From positions 806,001-870,000 of the forward strand of contig JAXLWK010000003.1 of assembly GCA_046328525.1 (NCBI GenBank): DNA of 64,000 nucleotides, read 5' to 3'. The DNA is from JBDHWG01 sp046328525 (GTDB lineage Bacteria; Chloroflexota; Anaerolineae; Epilineales; JAHCIE01). A model generated the notes under the pieces. That model saw only the letters and a program-made list of their open reading frames with translations. It made no database searches and was not told the origin of the DNA. Positions 1 to 8,187 of the stretch are shown here, in pieces. The number at the start of each line of letters is the position of its first letter. The stretch's first letter is position 1. The position numbers and the translations under genes are program-made.

Positions 1-24
1 ATCAGCGGCCCAGGCCAGGAGCCA

Positions 25-447
25 ATGCCCCTGCCAGCCCCGTCCTCGAATCACTACACCCGCCCTCTGACCCAGGGCGACCGCATCATCGCCGCTATCG
101 CTCACGCCAGCGTCTGGCTGAACCTGTTCACCGCATTTCTGGGCCTCGCCGTCGCCGGCGGCATCTGGCTGCTATACCGCAACCGCGAGCGCTGGGTCGC
201 GGGGCAGGCGCTCCAGGCGCTCTTCCTGCAATTCGGCGTGCTGGCGCTCATCGCTCTGACGGCGATCCTGGCCGCCCTGGGGAAGTTCACGTTCTGGACG
301 ATCATCGGCCTGCTGTTCTTCCCCCTCGCCTGCGTCACAGGGTTTGGCGTGATCGCCCTATTCCTGTATAGTATCTGGGGCGCGGTGCAGGCCCTGGCCG
401 GGCGTGACTTCCGTTACCCCATCATCGGCGTTGTCGCCGACGACTAA
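25..447 (+). CDS. DUF4870-like small membrane protein
   Basis: A 140-residue integral membrane protein. A short polar N-terminus containing GDRIIAAIAHAS is followed by about three hydrophobic segments (roughly residues 31-50, 67-87 and 92-118). The C-terminus contains RDFRYPIIG, which resembles the conserved end of DUF4870/Tic20-like proteins. That family is defined only by sequence and has no known reaction, so no function is assigned. The ATG at 25 has GGAG three bases upstream. The frame stays open to the left edge, so a longer N-terminus cannot be excluded. The next gene on the same strand begins 74 bases downstream and may be cotranscribed. Confidence 0.75.
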   Translation: MPLPAPSSNHYTRPLTQGDRIIAAIAHASVWLNLFTAFLGLAVAGGIWLLYRNRERWVAGQALQALFLQFGVLALIALTAILAALGKFTFWTIIGLLFFPLACVTGFGVIALFLYSIWGAVQALAGRDFRYPIIGVVADD

Positions 448-520
448 CGTCCACCACGCGCGTCGGGAGGAGCCAGCCGCCCTCCCGACGCCGTATCACC
501 CACGCGAGAGGCAAGACCCC

Positions 521-1219
521 ATGTTCGAAGACGTCAAGCGCGCTATCGTCGTCGTCGCCCACCCGGATGACATGGAAACTGTCATGGGCGGCACCGTCGC
601 CATGCTCACCGAGCGAGGAGTGTTCGTCGTCGAGGCTCTCCTCACGAACGGCGACATCGGCACGAGCGGCGCGATCCCGCCGGACCTGACTCGCGCCAAG
701 CTCGCCTCCATTCGTCAGGCGGAGGCGCGGGAGGCGGCCGCCGAGCTAGGCGTGCACGACGTCGTGTTCCTAGACCGTCCGGACGGCGAGCTGGTCGCGG
801 ACCTGGCCTTGCGCAGCGAAGTCGCCCGCCTGTACCGACACTACCAGCCGGACACGCTGTTCACGTTCGACCCGTCCTGGGTCGGCCAGGCCCACCCGGA
901 CCACACCGCCGCCGGCCGCGCCGCCATTGACGCCTACATGCCGTCGAAGATGCCCCTGTACCACCCGGAGCACCTGTTCGAGGGCCTGAAGGTCGCCGAC
1001 TTGAAGCGCGTCTACCTGTTCGGCGGCAGCACGATCCAGGACCTCGTCGTAGACGTGACCCCGTACTGGGATCGCAAGCTGCGCGCAACCCTCAAGCACG
1101 TCTCGCAGTTCCCCGACCCCAAAGGGCCGATGGAGTGGCTGGAAAAGTGGGGCGGCGAGACCGGCCAGCGCGTCGGCGCGAAGTACGGCGAAGCGTTCAG
1201 CACAATGAACGTCTGGTAG
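521..1219 (+). CDS. PIG-L/LmbE family deacetylase
   Basis: A 232-residue LmbE-like zinc deacetylase. The metal-binding AHPDDME motif is at residues 13-19 and the second signature HPDHTAAG begins at residue 125, as in enzymes that remove acetyl groups from N-acetylglucosamine conjugates (GPI precursors, mycothiol or bacillithiol precursors). The actual substrate cannot be read from the sequence because no thiol-biosynthesis partner is adjacent. The frame is open from 404, but the ATG at 521 gives the family's normal N-terminus directly before the first motif. It converges tail-to-tail with the dipeptidase gene, with two bases between the stops. Confidence 0.88.
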   Translation: MFEDVKRAIVVVAHPDDMETVMGGTVAMLTERGVFVVEALLTNGDIGTSGAIPPDLTRAKLASIRQAEAREAAAELGVHDVVFLDRPDGELVADLALRSEVARLYRHYQPDTLFTFDPSWVGQAHPDHTAAGRAAIDAYMPSKMPLYHPEHLFEGLKVADLKRVYLFGGSTIQDLVVDVTPYWDRKLRATLKHVSQFPDPKGPMEWLEKWGGETGQRVGAKYGEAFSTMNVW

Positions 1220-1221
1220 GT

Positions 1222-2211
1222 CTAGCCGACAACTTTGCGGAAGAGGCGCAGCCAGTTCTCGCCCAGGATACCGCGCACGTCGGCCTCGCTATAGCCGCGC
1301 GCCAGCAATCCCTCGGTCAGCGACGGGAAGCGCGTCACATCCTCCAGGCCGAGCGGCGGGATGGGGATGCCGTCGAAGTCGGAGCCGATGGCGACGGCCG
1401 ACGGCCCCACCAGGCCCGCGATATAGTCAATGTGGTCGAGGACGTGCTCTAGCCGTCCATCCTCATCCTGGTCGCGCAGGAACGTGAACACAACCGCGAC
1501 CACGCCGCCGCCGCCGGCCAGCGCCTTGATCTGGTCGTCCCACAAGTTGCGCGGGACGTCGAACAGCGCCCGCGCGTTGGAGTGTGACGCCCAGATCGGC
1601 TGGCGGCTCGTCTCGATCACATCCCAGAAGCCAGGCTCGTTGAGATGCGACACGTCAATCAGGATGCCCAGGTCGTTACACGCCGCGACCAGGCGCTTCC
1701 CGAACGCGCTCAACCCCTTGCCATCGTCACCCGGCTCTGAGACACCGCAGCCGGCGCGATTGCGCCCGCCCCACACAAAGCCCAGGTTACGCAAACCGAG
1801 AGCGTAGGCGATGCGCAGGCGCATCAAGTCGGTTCCCAGCGGCTCAGCCCCTTCCATGCTCAGAATCGCAGCCAGCCGGCCATCGGCCCTGGCGCGCACC
1901 ACATCCGCCGCGCGCTCGACGAGCAGCAGCTGCTCCGGGTAGGCGCGGAGAGCCTGGTGCAGCGCGTCGGTCATGCGCAGAAAGCGATCCCACGTATTCT
2001 TCCCGCGCGCGCCGCCCGTAAAGCACGCGAAGACCTGGGCGTTGACGCCGCCTTCGCGCAGCCGCGGCAGGTCCAGGTGGCCGCGCGTCTGCCGCTCGCC
2101 GAGGGCGATCCCGTCATCCACAACCCGTCCCAGAGTGTCGCAGTGGCCGTCAACGACGAGCGCAGCCATGTGGAGCGCAAGCGCGGCATCGCGCGTGGAG
2201 ATGTCGGTCAT
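1222..2211 (-). CDS. membrane dipeptidase (peptidase family M19)
   Basis: A 329-residue M19 (renal dipeptidase-like) zinc peptidase. It has DGHCDT at residues 21-26 supplying the first metal His/Asp pair, ASHSNAR in the middle, SDFDGI towards the end and the family-typical C-terminus GENWLRLFRKV. Such enzymes hydrolyse dipeptides, including D-amino acid dipeptides. There is no signal peptide, so it is probably cytoplasmic. The ATG at 2211 lies 16 bases after the stop of the recombinase-like gene on the same strand, so the two are probably one transcript. In-frame codons upstream of 2211 belong to the end of that gene. Confidence 0.9.
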   Translation of the reverse strand: MTDISTRDAALALHMAALVVDGHCDTLGRVVDDGIALGERQTRGHLDLPRLREGGVNAQVFACFTGGARGKNTWDRFLRMTDALHQALRAYPEQLLLVERAADVVRARADGRLAAILSMEGAEPLGTDLMRLRIAYALGLRNLGFVWGGRNRAGCGVSEPGDDGKGLSAFGKRLVAACNDLGILIDVSHLNEPGFWDVIETSRQPIWASHSNARALFDVPRNLWDDQIKALAGGGGVVAVVFTFLRDQDEDGRLEHVLDHIDYIAGLVGPSAVAIGSDFDGIPIPPLGLEDVTRFPSLTEGLLARGYSEADVRGILGENWLRLFRKVVG

Positions 2212-2227
2212 GGGGCATCCTTTGCGG

Positions 2228-3184
2228 CTAGAGGGGGGGCTGGGCCAAGCGACGAATCTTGTCGCCGGTGTCGGCCCAGGTGATGGTGGAGAGACCCAGT
2301 TTCTGGCGCAGGGCATCCGGCGCAATGCCGGCGCGATAGTCCCGCACCGCCGCCGTCATGCGCAGACTCTCGAACGAGACGTCCGGCACATTGGCGCGCT
2401 GGCCGAGGTCGGTCAACACATACTCGAGGTTGCGCGGCGTGCACTCGAAGAGCCGCGACTGCGGGTTATACTGCTCCCTGTACGCTTCCAGCCAAAGCGC
2501 AAAGGCCGCCGGTAGGCGTAGCTTGCGCTCTTTGTGGTGGTAGCGCGGGTTGGCGTAGCGAACGTACAGCGTCGGCCCGTCGGCGGCCTGGAGGTCCAGG
2601 TGTTCGAGCGCAATCGCCATGCACTCGCTCTTCTTGATGGCGGTCGTCAACAGCAGTTGCAAGAGCAGGTAGGGCCGCGTGTCCCGCCCTTCCCCTCGGC
2701 CCTGCAGCGCCCGCGCTTCAGCCACGAGCCTGTCCACCTGGTCATCGTACAGGACGTCTGGCAGGCGCAAGGGCGGCGCAACGTGGACGATGGGCGCCGC
2801 CGGGTCGTCCTTGATCACCTCGGTATCGAACAGCCACTTGAAGAACACCTTGAGCGTTGTCACCCGCCGCGCATACGACTTGGCGTTGCAGGGAACGCCG
2901 CGCTCGTTGACGAGCCAGTGCAGAAACTCCTCCAGCCGCCGGGTCTGGAGCCGCCGCACCATGACATTCGGCCCGACAAACTGAGTCAGCAGGTGCAGGT
3001 CGCTCTGGAACGAGCGAACGGTGTGGGCGCTGAACCCCTGGCCGACCATGTGCGCCTGGAACGCCCCCATGGCCGCGCCGAGGGTCGCGTCGGACCCGAG
3101 CGGCGGCAGCAACGTCAGGGGCGCTGGCGGCGCGGGCTGGCGGCCCGCTGGCGGGAACAAGGGAAGCTGTTCGGCTCGTGGCAC
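2228..3184 (-). CDS. degenerate tyrosine-recombinase-like protein
   Basis: A 318-residue protein with the two-domain plan of XerC/XerD-type recombinases: a SAM-like N-terminal core-binding domain (AFQAHMVGQGFSAHTVRSF) and a C-terminal catalytic fold. The catalytic positions do not survive. The box I Arg region reads TTAIKKSEC, the HxLR box reads ESLRMTAA (only the Arg kept), and the last segment LGLSTITWADTGDK has no Tyr at the nucleophile position. It is therefore probably a DNA-binding protein or an inactive relative. A GTG at 3184 with GGAGG four bases upstream is preferred over the ATG at 3232. A TTGACA at 3246-3251 with a weak TACGCT 17 bases on would place the transcript start downstream of that ATG. 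Confidence 0.75.
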   Translation of the reverse strand: MPRAEQLPLFPPAGRQPAPPAPLTLLPPLGSDATLGAAMGAFQAHMVGQGFSAHTVRSFQSDLHLLTQFVGPNVMVRRLQTRRLEEFLHWLVNERGVPCNAKSYARRVTTLKVFFKWLFDTEVIKDDPAAPIVHVAPPLRLPDVLYDDQVDRLVAEARALQGRGEGRDTRPYLLLQLLLTTAIKKSECMAIALEHLDLQAADGPTLYVRYANPRYHHKERKLRLPAAFALWLEAYREQYNPQSRLFECTPRNLEYVLTDLGQRANVPDVSFESLRMTAAVRDYRAGIAPDALRQKLGLSTITWADTGDKIRRLAQPPL

Positions 3185-3247
3185 GACACCTCCAAGTCTA
3201 CATACAGTGCTGACTCTGGAGGAGCGTACCATATTTAGTAGGAAATG

Positions 3248-5185
3248 TCAAGGCTTCGCGCCGGTCTGACCGTCGGACCGCGCAACGAGCGGGAGGTAGG
3301 CGCGGGGAGACACGCCGTAGCCTCGCAGAATCATCCCGTAGCCCCCGACCGCCCAGGACCCGCCCGCCGCGTCCTGCGTCACCCCGCGCAGAATCTGCCA
3401 GCCCGACGGGGGCAGCGCCCGCCAGCGCCCGCCAGCGTACTCCAGGAGGGTTCCATTCGCGCCGACGGCCACGGCTGTGTCTGGGCCGGTTATCACGACG
3501 CCGAACAGAATCTCGGTGGTGGGGCTGGGAACTTCCTGCCACGCTCCAGCGACATAGCGCAGGATGACGCCGCGATTCCCAACCGCCCACGCGCTCTGCC
3601 CATCGGTGGCGACGGCGTTGAGCGTCTGGGACGTGGGGCTTGGGGCGTTGGACCACGTGCCATCCTGCAAGCGCAAAATCGCCGCGCGGCCCGTCGCCGG
3701 ATCCAGCTCGCCAACCGCCCACCCCGCGCTACTGGAAAGGGCCACGGCATTGAGCGGCGCGTCACTGACGGCGGGGGTGACAGACCAGGCGCCGCCGTGT
3801 AGCTGGAGCAAAGCGCCGTGGTTTCCCACCGCCCAGCCGTCGGTGGCCGAGGTCAGTGACACGCCGCGCAGCGAAAAAGGCGTCGGGCTTGTCACGGCGC
3901 TCCACTCGCCGTCGCTCAGGTGGAGGATGACCCCACCGCTCCCGACAGCCCAGCCCCCGTCCGCTGCAAGAGCGACGGCGTTCAAGGTGTTGCGCGTCGG
4001 GCTGGCGGCCAGCGCCCAGTTGCCGCCCTGGAAGCGCAGGATCACGCCGTTGTAGCCGACGGCCCACCCGCCGGCCGCGTTGAAGGCTGCGGCGTTGAGG
4101 TTGTCGGTAGTGAGAATCGTGCGCGGGAGCCATGACCCGCCCGTCAGTTCCAGCATCGCGCCCGTGAGGCCAACCGCCCAACCGGCCGTTCCGCTGCCCA
4201 GGGCCACGGACAGGGGCGCGAAGGACGACGGGCCGGCGACGGGTGTCCAGGTTCCGGCCTTGTACTGGAGGTAGACGGCCAGCGGCCCACCGGCCCCGTA
4301 GCGCCAGCCCAGCGCCCACCCTTCCGTCGCCGACGCCATTCGGACGCTATAGAGCGACGCCGGAATGTCCTCGATCTCCACCCGCCACGTTCCGGCCGCG
4401 TAGTGCAGGACGGCGCCACGCAGATCCTGGAGGACGTCGTCGTAGTACTCGCCGACCGCCCAGCCATTGTTGCGATCCACGAAATCCATGCCGAGCAGGT
4501 TGACCTGGAAGCCGGCGCGCGTCGTCGGTGTCGTCACGGGCGCCCAGTTACCGTTGAGCATGTGCGCCGCCGCGCTGGCGGTCACGTGCCCGCCGTCGTT
4601 CCGGCCCCCGACCGCCCACGCCTCGTTGGGCCCAACCATCTCCACCGCGTTGAGATCGTCGTCCACAACCCGCCCATCCCACAGCCACCTGCCCTCTCGA
4701 AGGTAGAACAGCACGCCGCGCTCTCCCACCATCCAAACGTTGCTATCGCTCCAGCCGGAGACCGCGCGGGGCGCGTTGGGGCCGCCGGGCGGGAACTCGC
4801 CCGACGGCCAGAACGGGATCGCCGTCCAGCTTGTGCCATCCCAGTGCAAACCCACCCGGTCGCCGCCGTGCCCGCCCACTGCCCAACCGGAATCGGGGCG
4901 CACGAACGAGACGCCGTACAGGTCCAGGCCTGTCGGGCTGGGCGAGACAGTCCAGGTTCCGTTACGCCCACGGAGGATCGTCCCATTGTCGCCCACGGCC
5001 CAGCCGTCGGTCGCCGTCAATGTCGCCGCGTGCAGGGTGCGGCACGTCACATAGAAGCAATTCCAGCTCACCAGCGGCGCGACGACGGCGGACACGTCCG
5101 CGCGCGCTGACGAAAGGCCCAGGGACAGGGACAGCAACAGCAGAGCAACGGCCATGAAAAGCCGGGATTTCGAGTCGCGGAACAT
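3248..5185 (-). CDS. secreted 14-repeat GWAVG beta-propeller protein
   Basis: A 645-residue exported protein. A signal peptide (FMAVALLLLSLSLGLSSARA) is followed by about 14 repeats centred on GWAVG-x(1-3)-G-x-(I/L)L, the pattern of photosystem-II-assembly-factor-like/BNR-type propellers. Fourteen repeats would suit two seven-bladed propellers, which is an inference. The last 16 residues begin YLPLVARSDG, a C-terminal motif shared with other secreted proteins in this window. The ATG at 5185 has GGAGG four bases upstream, and the longer in-frame start at 5212 has none. A divergent promoter at 5221-5250 serves it. The function is unknown; surface display or ligand binding is plausible. Confidence 0.82.
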   Translation of the reverse strand: MFRDSKSRLFMAVALLLLSLSLGLSSARADVSAVVAPLVSWNCFYVTCRTLHAATLTATDGWAVGDNGTILRGRNGTWTVSPSPTGLDLYGVSFVRPDSGWAVGGHGGDRVGLHWDGTSWTAIPFWPSGEFPPGGPNAPRAVSGWSDSNVWMVGERGVLFYLREGRWLWDGRVVDDDLNAVEMVGPNEAWAVGGRNDGGHVTASAAAHMLNGNWAPVTTPTTRAGFQVNLLGMDFVDRNNGWAVGEYYDDVLQDLRGAVLHYAAGTWRVEIEDIPASLYSVRMASATEGWALGWRYGAGGPLAVYLQYKAGTWTPVAGPSSFAPLSVALGSGTAGWAVGLTGAMLELTGGSWLPRTILTTDNLNAAAFNAAGGWAVGYNGVILRFQGGNWALAASPTRNTLNAVALAADGGWAVGSGGVILHLSDGEWSAVTSPTPFSLRGVSLTSATDGWAVGNHGALLQLHGGAWSVTPAVSDAPLNAVALSSSAGWAVGELDPATGRAAILRLQDGTWSNAPSPTSQTLNAVATDGQSAWAVGNRGVILRYVAGAWQEVPSPTTEILFGVVITGPDTAVAVGANGTLLEYAGGRWRALPPSGWQILRGVTQDAAGGSWAVGGYGMILRGYGVSPRAYLPLVARSDGQTGAKP

Positions 5186-5220
5186 TTCTCCTCCAAGCTG
5201 CGCCGATACCATTCACACTA

Positions 5221-5250
5221 TTTATAACGCGCCCGATGCGACCTTGTCAC
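5221..5250 (-). promoter_or_regulatory. promoter of the GWAVG protein gene
   Basis: On the minus strand GTGACA (5250-5245), an 18-base spacer and TATAAA (5226-5221) stand about 36 bases upstream of the start codon. It diverges from the comF promoter. Confidence 0.6.
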
Positions 5251-5264
5251 GCCTGCAGCGCGGC

Positions 5265-5293
5265 TTGCCCTATGCCGTCGGCGGCGGTATAGT
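5265..5293 (+). promoter_or_regulatory. promoter of comF
   Basis: TTGCCC, a 17-base spacer and TATAGT. The predicted transcript start near 5300 leaves a short leader containing GGAG before the GTG start at 5322. Confidence 0.65.
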
Positions 5294-5321
5294 ACGGGTA
5301 GCCTCAGCGGAGATACACGCC

Positions 5322-6026
5322 GTGCTGAACCGCACCCTTGACACAACCCGCCGCGCCTATCAGGCGGCGCTGGACATCCTCTTCCCGCCCCGCTGCGTTG
5401 TCTGCAACAGCGGGTCGGACTGGTTGTGCGCGACCTGCCGCCGCAACATCATCCCCCTCACGCAGCCGTGGTGTCCGCGCTGCCTGATCGCCGGCCCGAC
5501 CGGCGCGCTGTGCGAGACGTGCCGAGGCGCAGAAGTCGCCCTCGATGGGCTGGTGGCCGTCGGCGCGCATGACGGCGTTCTCCGCACCGCCATCCTGGCG
5601 TTCAAGTACGGCAATCGCCCGCCCCTCGCCGCTGCCTTGAGCAGCCTGATCGTCGAAGCAGCTGCGCAGCAGCCCCTCGCCGCCACCCTCGTCATGCCCG
5701 TCCCCAGCCACCCGCGCCGCGTCGCGCAGCGCGGCTACGACCACACGCACCTGCTTGCGTCCAGGGTCGCCGCCAGCCTGGGGCTGCCATACAACCCCAC
5801 GAGCCTCGCCCGCGTCCGCTTCACACCCCCCCAGGTCGGGCGGACGGCGCAAGAGCGGCACGCCAACGTCGCCGACGCATTCAAGACCGTCCCTCTGCTC
5901 GGCCAGCCGCGCATTCTCCTGGTAGACGACGTGTACACCAGCGGCAGCACGATGCGGGCGTGCGCCACGGAGTTACTGGCGAATGGCGCGGCCGGTGTGA
6001 TGGGCGCGGTCGTCGCGCGCGCCTGA
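5322..6026 (+). CDS. comF: ComF family phosphoribosyltransferase-like protein
   Basis: A 234-residue ComF homologue. It has an N-terminal zinc-finger-like region with four CxxC pairs (CVVC, CATC, CPRC, CETC) and then a type I phosphoribosyltransferase fold ending with the PRPP-binding motif ILLVDDVYTSGSTM. In naturally competent bacteria ComF is needed for DNA uptake and transformation, but many non-competent bacteria also carry it. No other competence gene is near. The GTG at 5322 is chosen because the frame from 5154 crosses the promoter at 5265-5293, and because GGAG is nine bases upstream of this codon. The resulting length is normal for the family. Confidence 0.88.
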   Translation: MLNRTLDTTRRAYQAALDILFPPRCVVCNSGSDWLCATCRRNIIPLTQPWCPRCLIAGPTGALCETCRGAEVALDGLVAVGAHDGVLRTAILAFKYGNRPPLAAALSSLIVEAAAQQPLAATLVMPVPSHPRRVAQRGYDHTHLLASRVAASLGLPYNPTSLARVRFTPPQVGRTAQERHANVADAFKTVPLLGQPRILLVDDVYTSGSTMRACATELLANGAAGVMGAVVARA

Positions 6027-6031
6027 CTCCT

Positions 6032-6061
6032 TTGACAAACCCCGTTTCTGTGCCGTATAAT
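6032..6061 (+). promoter_or_regulatory. consensus promoter of hpf
   Basis: TTGACA, an 18-base spacer and TATAAT: both hexamers match the sigma70 consensus exactly. It starts a leader of about 95 bases. Confidence 0.85.
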
Positions 6062-6161
6062 GCAGCCACGATGAGTGGCGAGCGACCAGCGCCATCGAAT
6101 CCCCGCCTGTTGGCCCCTTCGCCATCCGAGTCATCGCGCATATCCACATATCGGAGGCCGC

Positions 6162-6731
6162 ATGGAACTGCGCATTACCAGCCGTAATTTCGAAGCTACC
6201 GATGGGTTGAAGCAGTATATCGAAAAGAAGATCACCCGAATTGAGCGCCACCTCCCAGGGATGCAGAGTGTCTCAGTCGAGCTTGCCTCCCAGATGATGC
6301 GCACCCAGGGCGAGCAGTACGTCGCCCAGGTGACGGCCCGCGCCAGCGGCGCTGTGATGCGCGCCGAGGTGCGCGCCCCCGACTCCTTCGAGGCCGTGGA
6401 CGCCGTGTTCGACAAGCTCCAGCGCCAGGTGGATCGCTACCAGGGCAAGCGCAAGAGCCGCTCGCGCGGCCGCGGCGTCAGCGCGGATGCGCTGGCCGCC
6501 GCCGCCGCGACCGAGGTGGCTGTCGGCGAGGTCGCGGACGACGAAGAGGAGCCAATCATTCGCCGCAAGCGGTTCGCCGTTCACCCGATGGACGACCAGG
6601 AAGCAGCCGAGCAGATGGAGCTTCTGGGACACGACTTCTACCTGTTCCAGAACAGCGAGACGGGGCAGGTCAATGTGGTCTACCGCCGCAAGGAGGGGGG
6701 CTACGGCGTCCTGGAGCCGGATATTGCCTAG
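6162..6731 (+). CDS. hpf: ribosome hibernation promoting factor, long form
   Basis: A 189-residue long-form HPF (HPF/RaiA family). The N-terminal S30AE domain begins MELRITSRNFEATDGLKQYI and would bind the 30S decoding region. A basic and then acidic linker (about residues 90-130) leads to a C-terminal dimerisation domain (KRFAVHPMDDQEAAEQMELLGHDFYLF...VVYRRKEGGYGVLEP), which in other bacteria drives 100S ribosome dimer formation in stationary phase. The ATG at 6162 has GGAGG four bases upstream, and the frame further upstream shows no family similarity. It has its own strong promoter, so it probably forms a single-gene unit. Confidence 0.95.
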   Translation: MELRITSRNFEATDGLKQYIEKKITRIERHLPGMQSVSVELASQMMRTQGEQYVAQVTARASGAVMRAEVRAPDSFEAVDAVFDKLQRQVDRYQGKRKSRSRGRGVSADALAAAAATEVAVGEVADDEEEPIIRRKRFAVHPMDDQEAAEQMELLGHDFYLFQNSETGQVNVVYRRKEGGYGVLEPDIA

Positions 6732-6788
6732 ATCGGCAGGGAAGAAATCAGCCTCTCCGCTCGTCAGGTAAGCGGAGGCCAATCATGG

Positions 6789-6817
6789 TTGGCATTCAAG
6801 GCCGGGTGTGGTAGAAT
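6789..6817 (+). promoter_or_regulatory. promoter of the atypical response regulator gene
   Basis: TTGGCA, a 17-base spacer and TAGAAT. It gives a leader of about 120 bases that contains the perfect hairpin at 6886-6918. Confidence 0.6.
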
Positions 6818-6885
6818 TGAGTAGGGCCGCACAGCGCATCGCACCCCGGATAGCGGCATGTCCCAATGAGCCTCCAAATCAGAAT

Positions 6886-6918
6886 CGCGCCTCGCCGGAC
6901 CTTCTTCGGCGAGGCGCG
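6886..6918 (+). promoter_or_regulatory. perfect 12-bp hairpin in a 5' leader
   Basis: CGCGCCTCGCCG and its exact reverse complement are separated by nine bases, 26 bases before the next start codon. There is no T-run after it, so it is not a standard terminator. It could modulate translation or RNA stability. Confidence 0.6.
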
Positions 6919-6944
6919 ACATCCAAAGGACGCGGTGCCATTGT

Positions 6945-7841
6945 ATGCCATTCTCCGTAGACGCGGTGAGCATGATCTACGCTGAGTCCCTCGAAGACTC
7001 CGGGATCCGGCTCGCCAGCGACCTCGAATTTCGCACGCTCCTCACCTCAATTGAAGACGCGCTTACCACGGTTGAAGACACAGTCGCGCTCACCGAACCG
7101 GCGACGGCGGCCATCGCGCGTGCCCGCGATGCGACGAACGAGATGCGCCGCCGTCTGCGGCTCGAGCCTCGCCCTGTCGGCCGTGTTCTTCTGTGCGATG
7201 GCGACGAGCAGCGGCTCGGGGAGCTGCGGCCCGCGCTGGACGGCGCCGGCTTCGAATTGCGCGTGTGTGAGAAGGGCGCCGACGTTCTCGGTATCTGTCT
7301 CGCGTGGCGACCCCAGGTCATTCTCGTCGGATTACAGCGTCTCGACCCCGACGCGACACTCCTCGCCGATCTCCATCAGAGCACGCACGCCGTCATTGTC
7401 GTGTTCGCCGGCCGCGCCAAGCCGCGCGCGATCAACGAGCTTCTGGCGCGCGGGGCGCACGACTACATCCTCGACCCCTGGAACCCGGCCGAGCTACTCA
7501 GCCGCCTGACCACGTACACCCAGCCGCGCCGCGAGACCGACTCGTTCATAGAGCACGGCCCACTCCACATTGACCAGACCAACAAAACGGTGACGCTCGA
7601 CGGGCGCGACATCCCCCTCACACCGACAGAATACCGTCTCCTGAGCCAGCTGGCGCTCGAAGCCGGGCGCGTCCTCACCCACAAGCAGCTCCTGCACCGA
7701 GTCTGGGGGCCGCAGTACGTCGAAAGCGACGACTACGTGTGGGTGCATCTCAGCCGCCTGCGGCAGAAGCTCGGTGTCGCCGGACAACCCTCGCTCATCG
7801 TCACCGAGCGCGGCATCGGTTACCGCCTCCGCCTCCCGTAG
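6945..7841 (+). CDS. atypical OmpR-type response regulator
   Basis: A 298-residue protein with three parts: an N-terminal helical region of about 75 residues, a receiver-like domain (about 78-190) and a C-terminal winged-helix DNA-binding domain (TPTEYRLLSQLALEAGRVLTHKQLLHRVWG...DDYVWVHLSRLRQKLG). The receiver lacks the usual phosphoryl-acceptor: the LLDL-type strand reads VILVGLQ. The conserved Lys-Pro reads LDPW. It probably works without phosphorylation. No sensor kinase gene is adjacent. The start is either ATG 6945 or ATG 6972, and neither has a strong ribosome binding site. The promoter at 6789 is upstream of both. Confidence 0.82.
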   Translation: MPFSVDAVSMIYAESLEDSGIRLASDLEFRTLLTSIEDALTTVEDTVALTEPATAAIARARDATNEMRRRLRLEPRPVGRVLLCDGDEQRLGELRPALDGAGFELRVCEKGADVLGICLAWRPQVILVGLQRLDPDATLLADLHQSTHAVIVVFAGRAKPRAINELLARGAHDYILDPWNPAELLSRLTTYTQPRRETDSFIEHGPLHIDQTNKTVTLDGRDIPLTPTEYRLLSQLALEAGRVLTHKQLLHRVWGPQYVESDDYVWVHLSRLRQKLGVAGQPSLIVTERGIGYRLRLP

Positions 7842-7927
7842 CGCATATCTAGCGCTGGACAGCTTCTCAAGCGGGAAGTTGTCGGTAATCGCCCGACGTG
7901 ATCTCCTCTATAGCGGCCTGAATAGCA

Positions 7928-8167
7928 TCAATCCGGGCTTGAAGGCGCCGAGATCTCCGCCAGCCGTCGAAGCTCGAAATCCAGAACAGGTTCGGCCTGT
8001 GACCGCTCCACGACCGGGAACCACTCCAGGAATTGGTCAAGCGTCGCTCCGTCTCTGAGATTCTCGAAGAGTGCCGCGACTGGAACGCGCGTACCCCGGA
8101 AGACCCATGCCCCGCTGACTCTGCGCGGGTCGTGCTCGACTGCCTCTAACGTTTCCCACTGCCCCAT
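7928..8167 (-). CDS. DUF433 family antitoxin-like protein
   Basis: A 79-residue DUF433 protein (pattern SGAWVFRGTRVPVAALFENLRDGATLDQFLEWFP). Such proteins carry a small helix-turn-helix and usually pair with a DUF5615 PIN-like toxin gene directly downstream. No such partner is present here, so this may be an orphan antitoxin or a regulator. The ATG at 8167 has AGGAGAG six bases upstream. It follows the thioesterase gene by 20 bases on the same strand and probably shares its transcript. Confidence 0.8.
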   Translation of the reverse strand: MGQWETLEAVEHDPRRVSGAWVFRGTRVPVAALFENLRDGATLDQFLEWFPVVERSQAEPVLDFELRRLAEISAPSSPD

Positions 8168-8187
8168 GGCATTCTCTCCTGGCGCGG

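Noticed and set aside
7867..7930. Coding-like tail (ARIDAIQAAIEEITSGDY) in another frame after the DUF433 gene
   Set aside because: About 20 codons only, with no start. It may be a frameshifted remnant of a longer ancestor, but DUF433 is already full length. Not strong enough to call a pseudogene.
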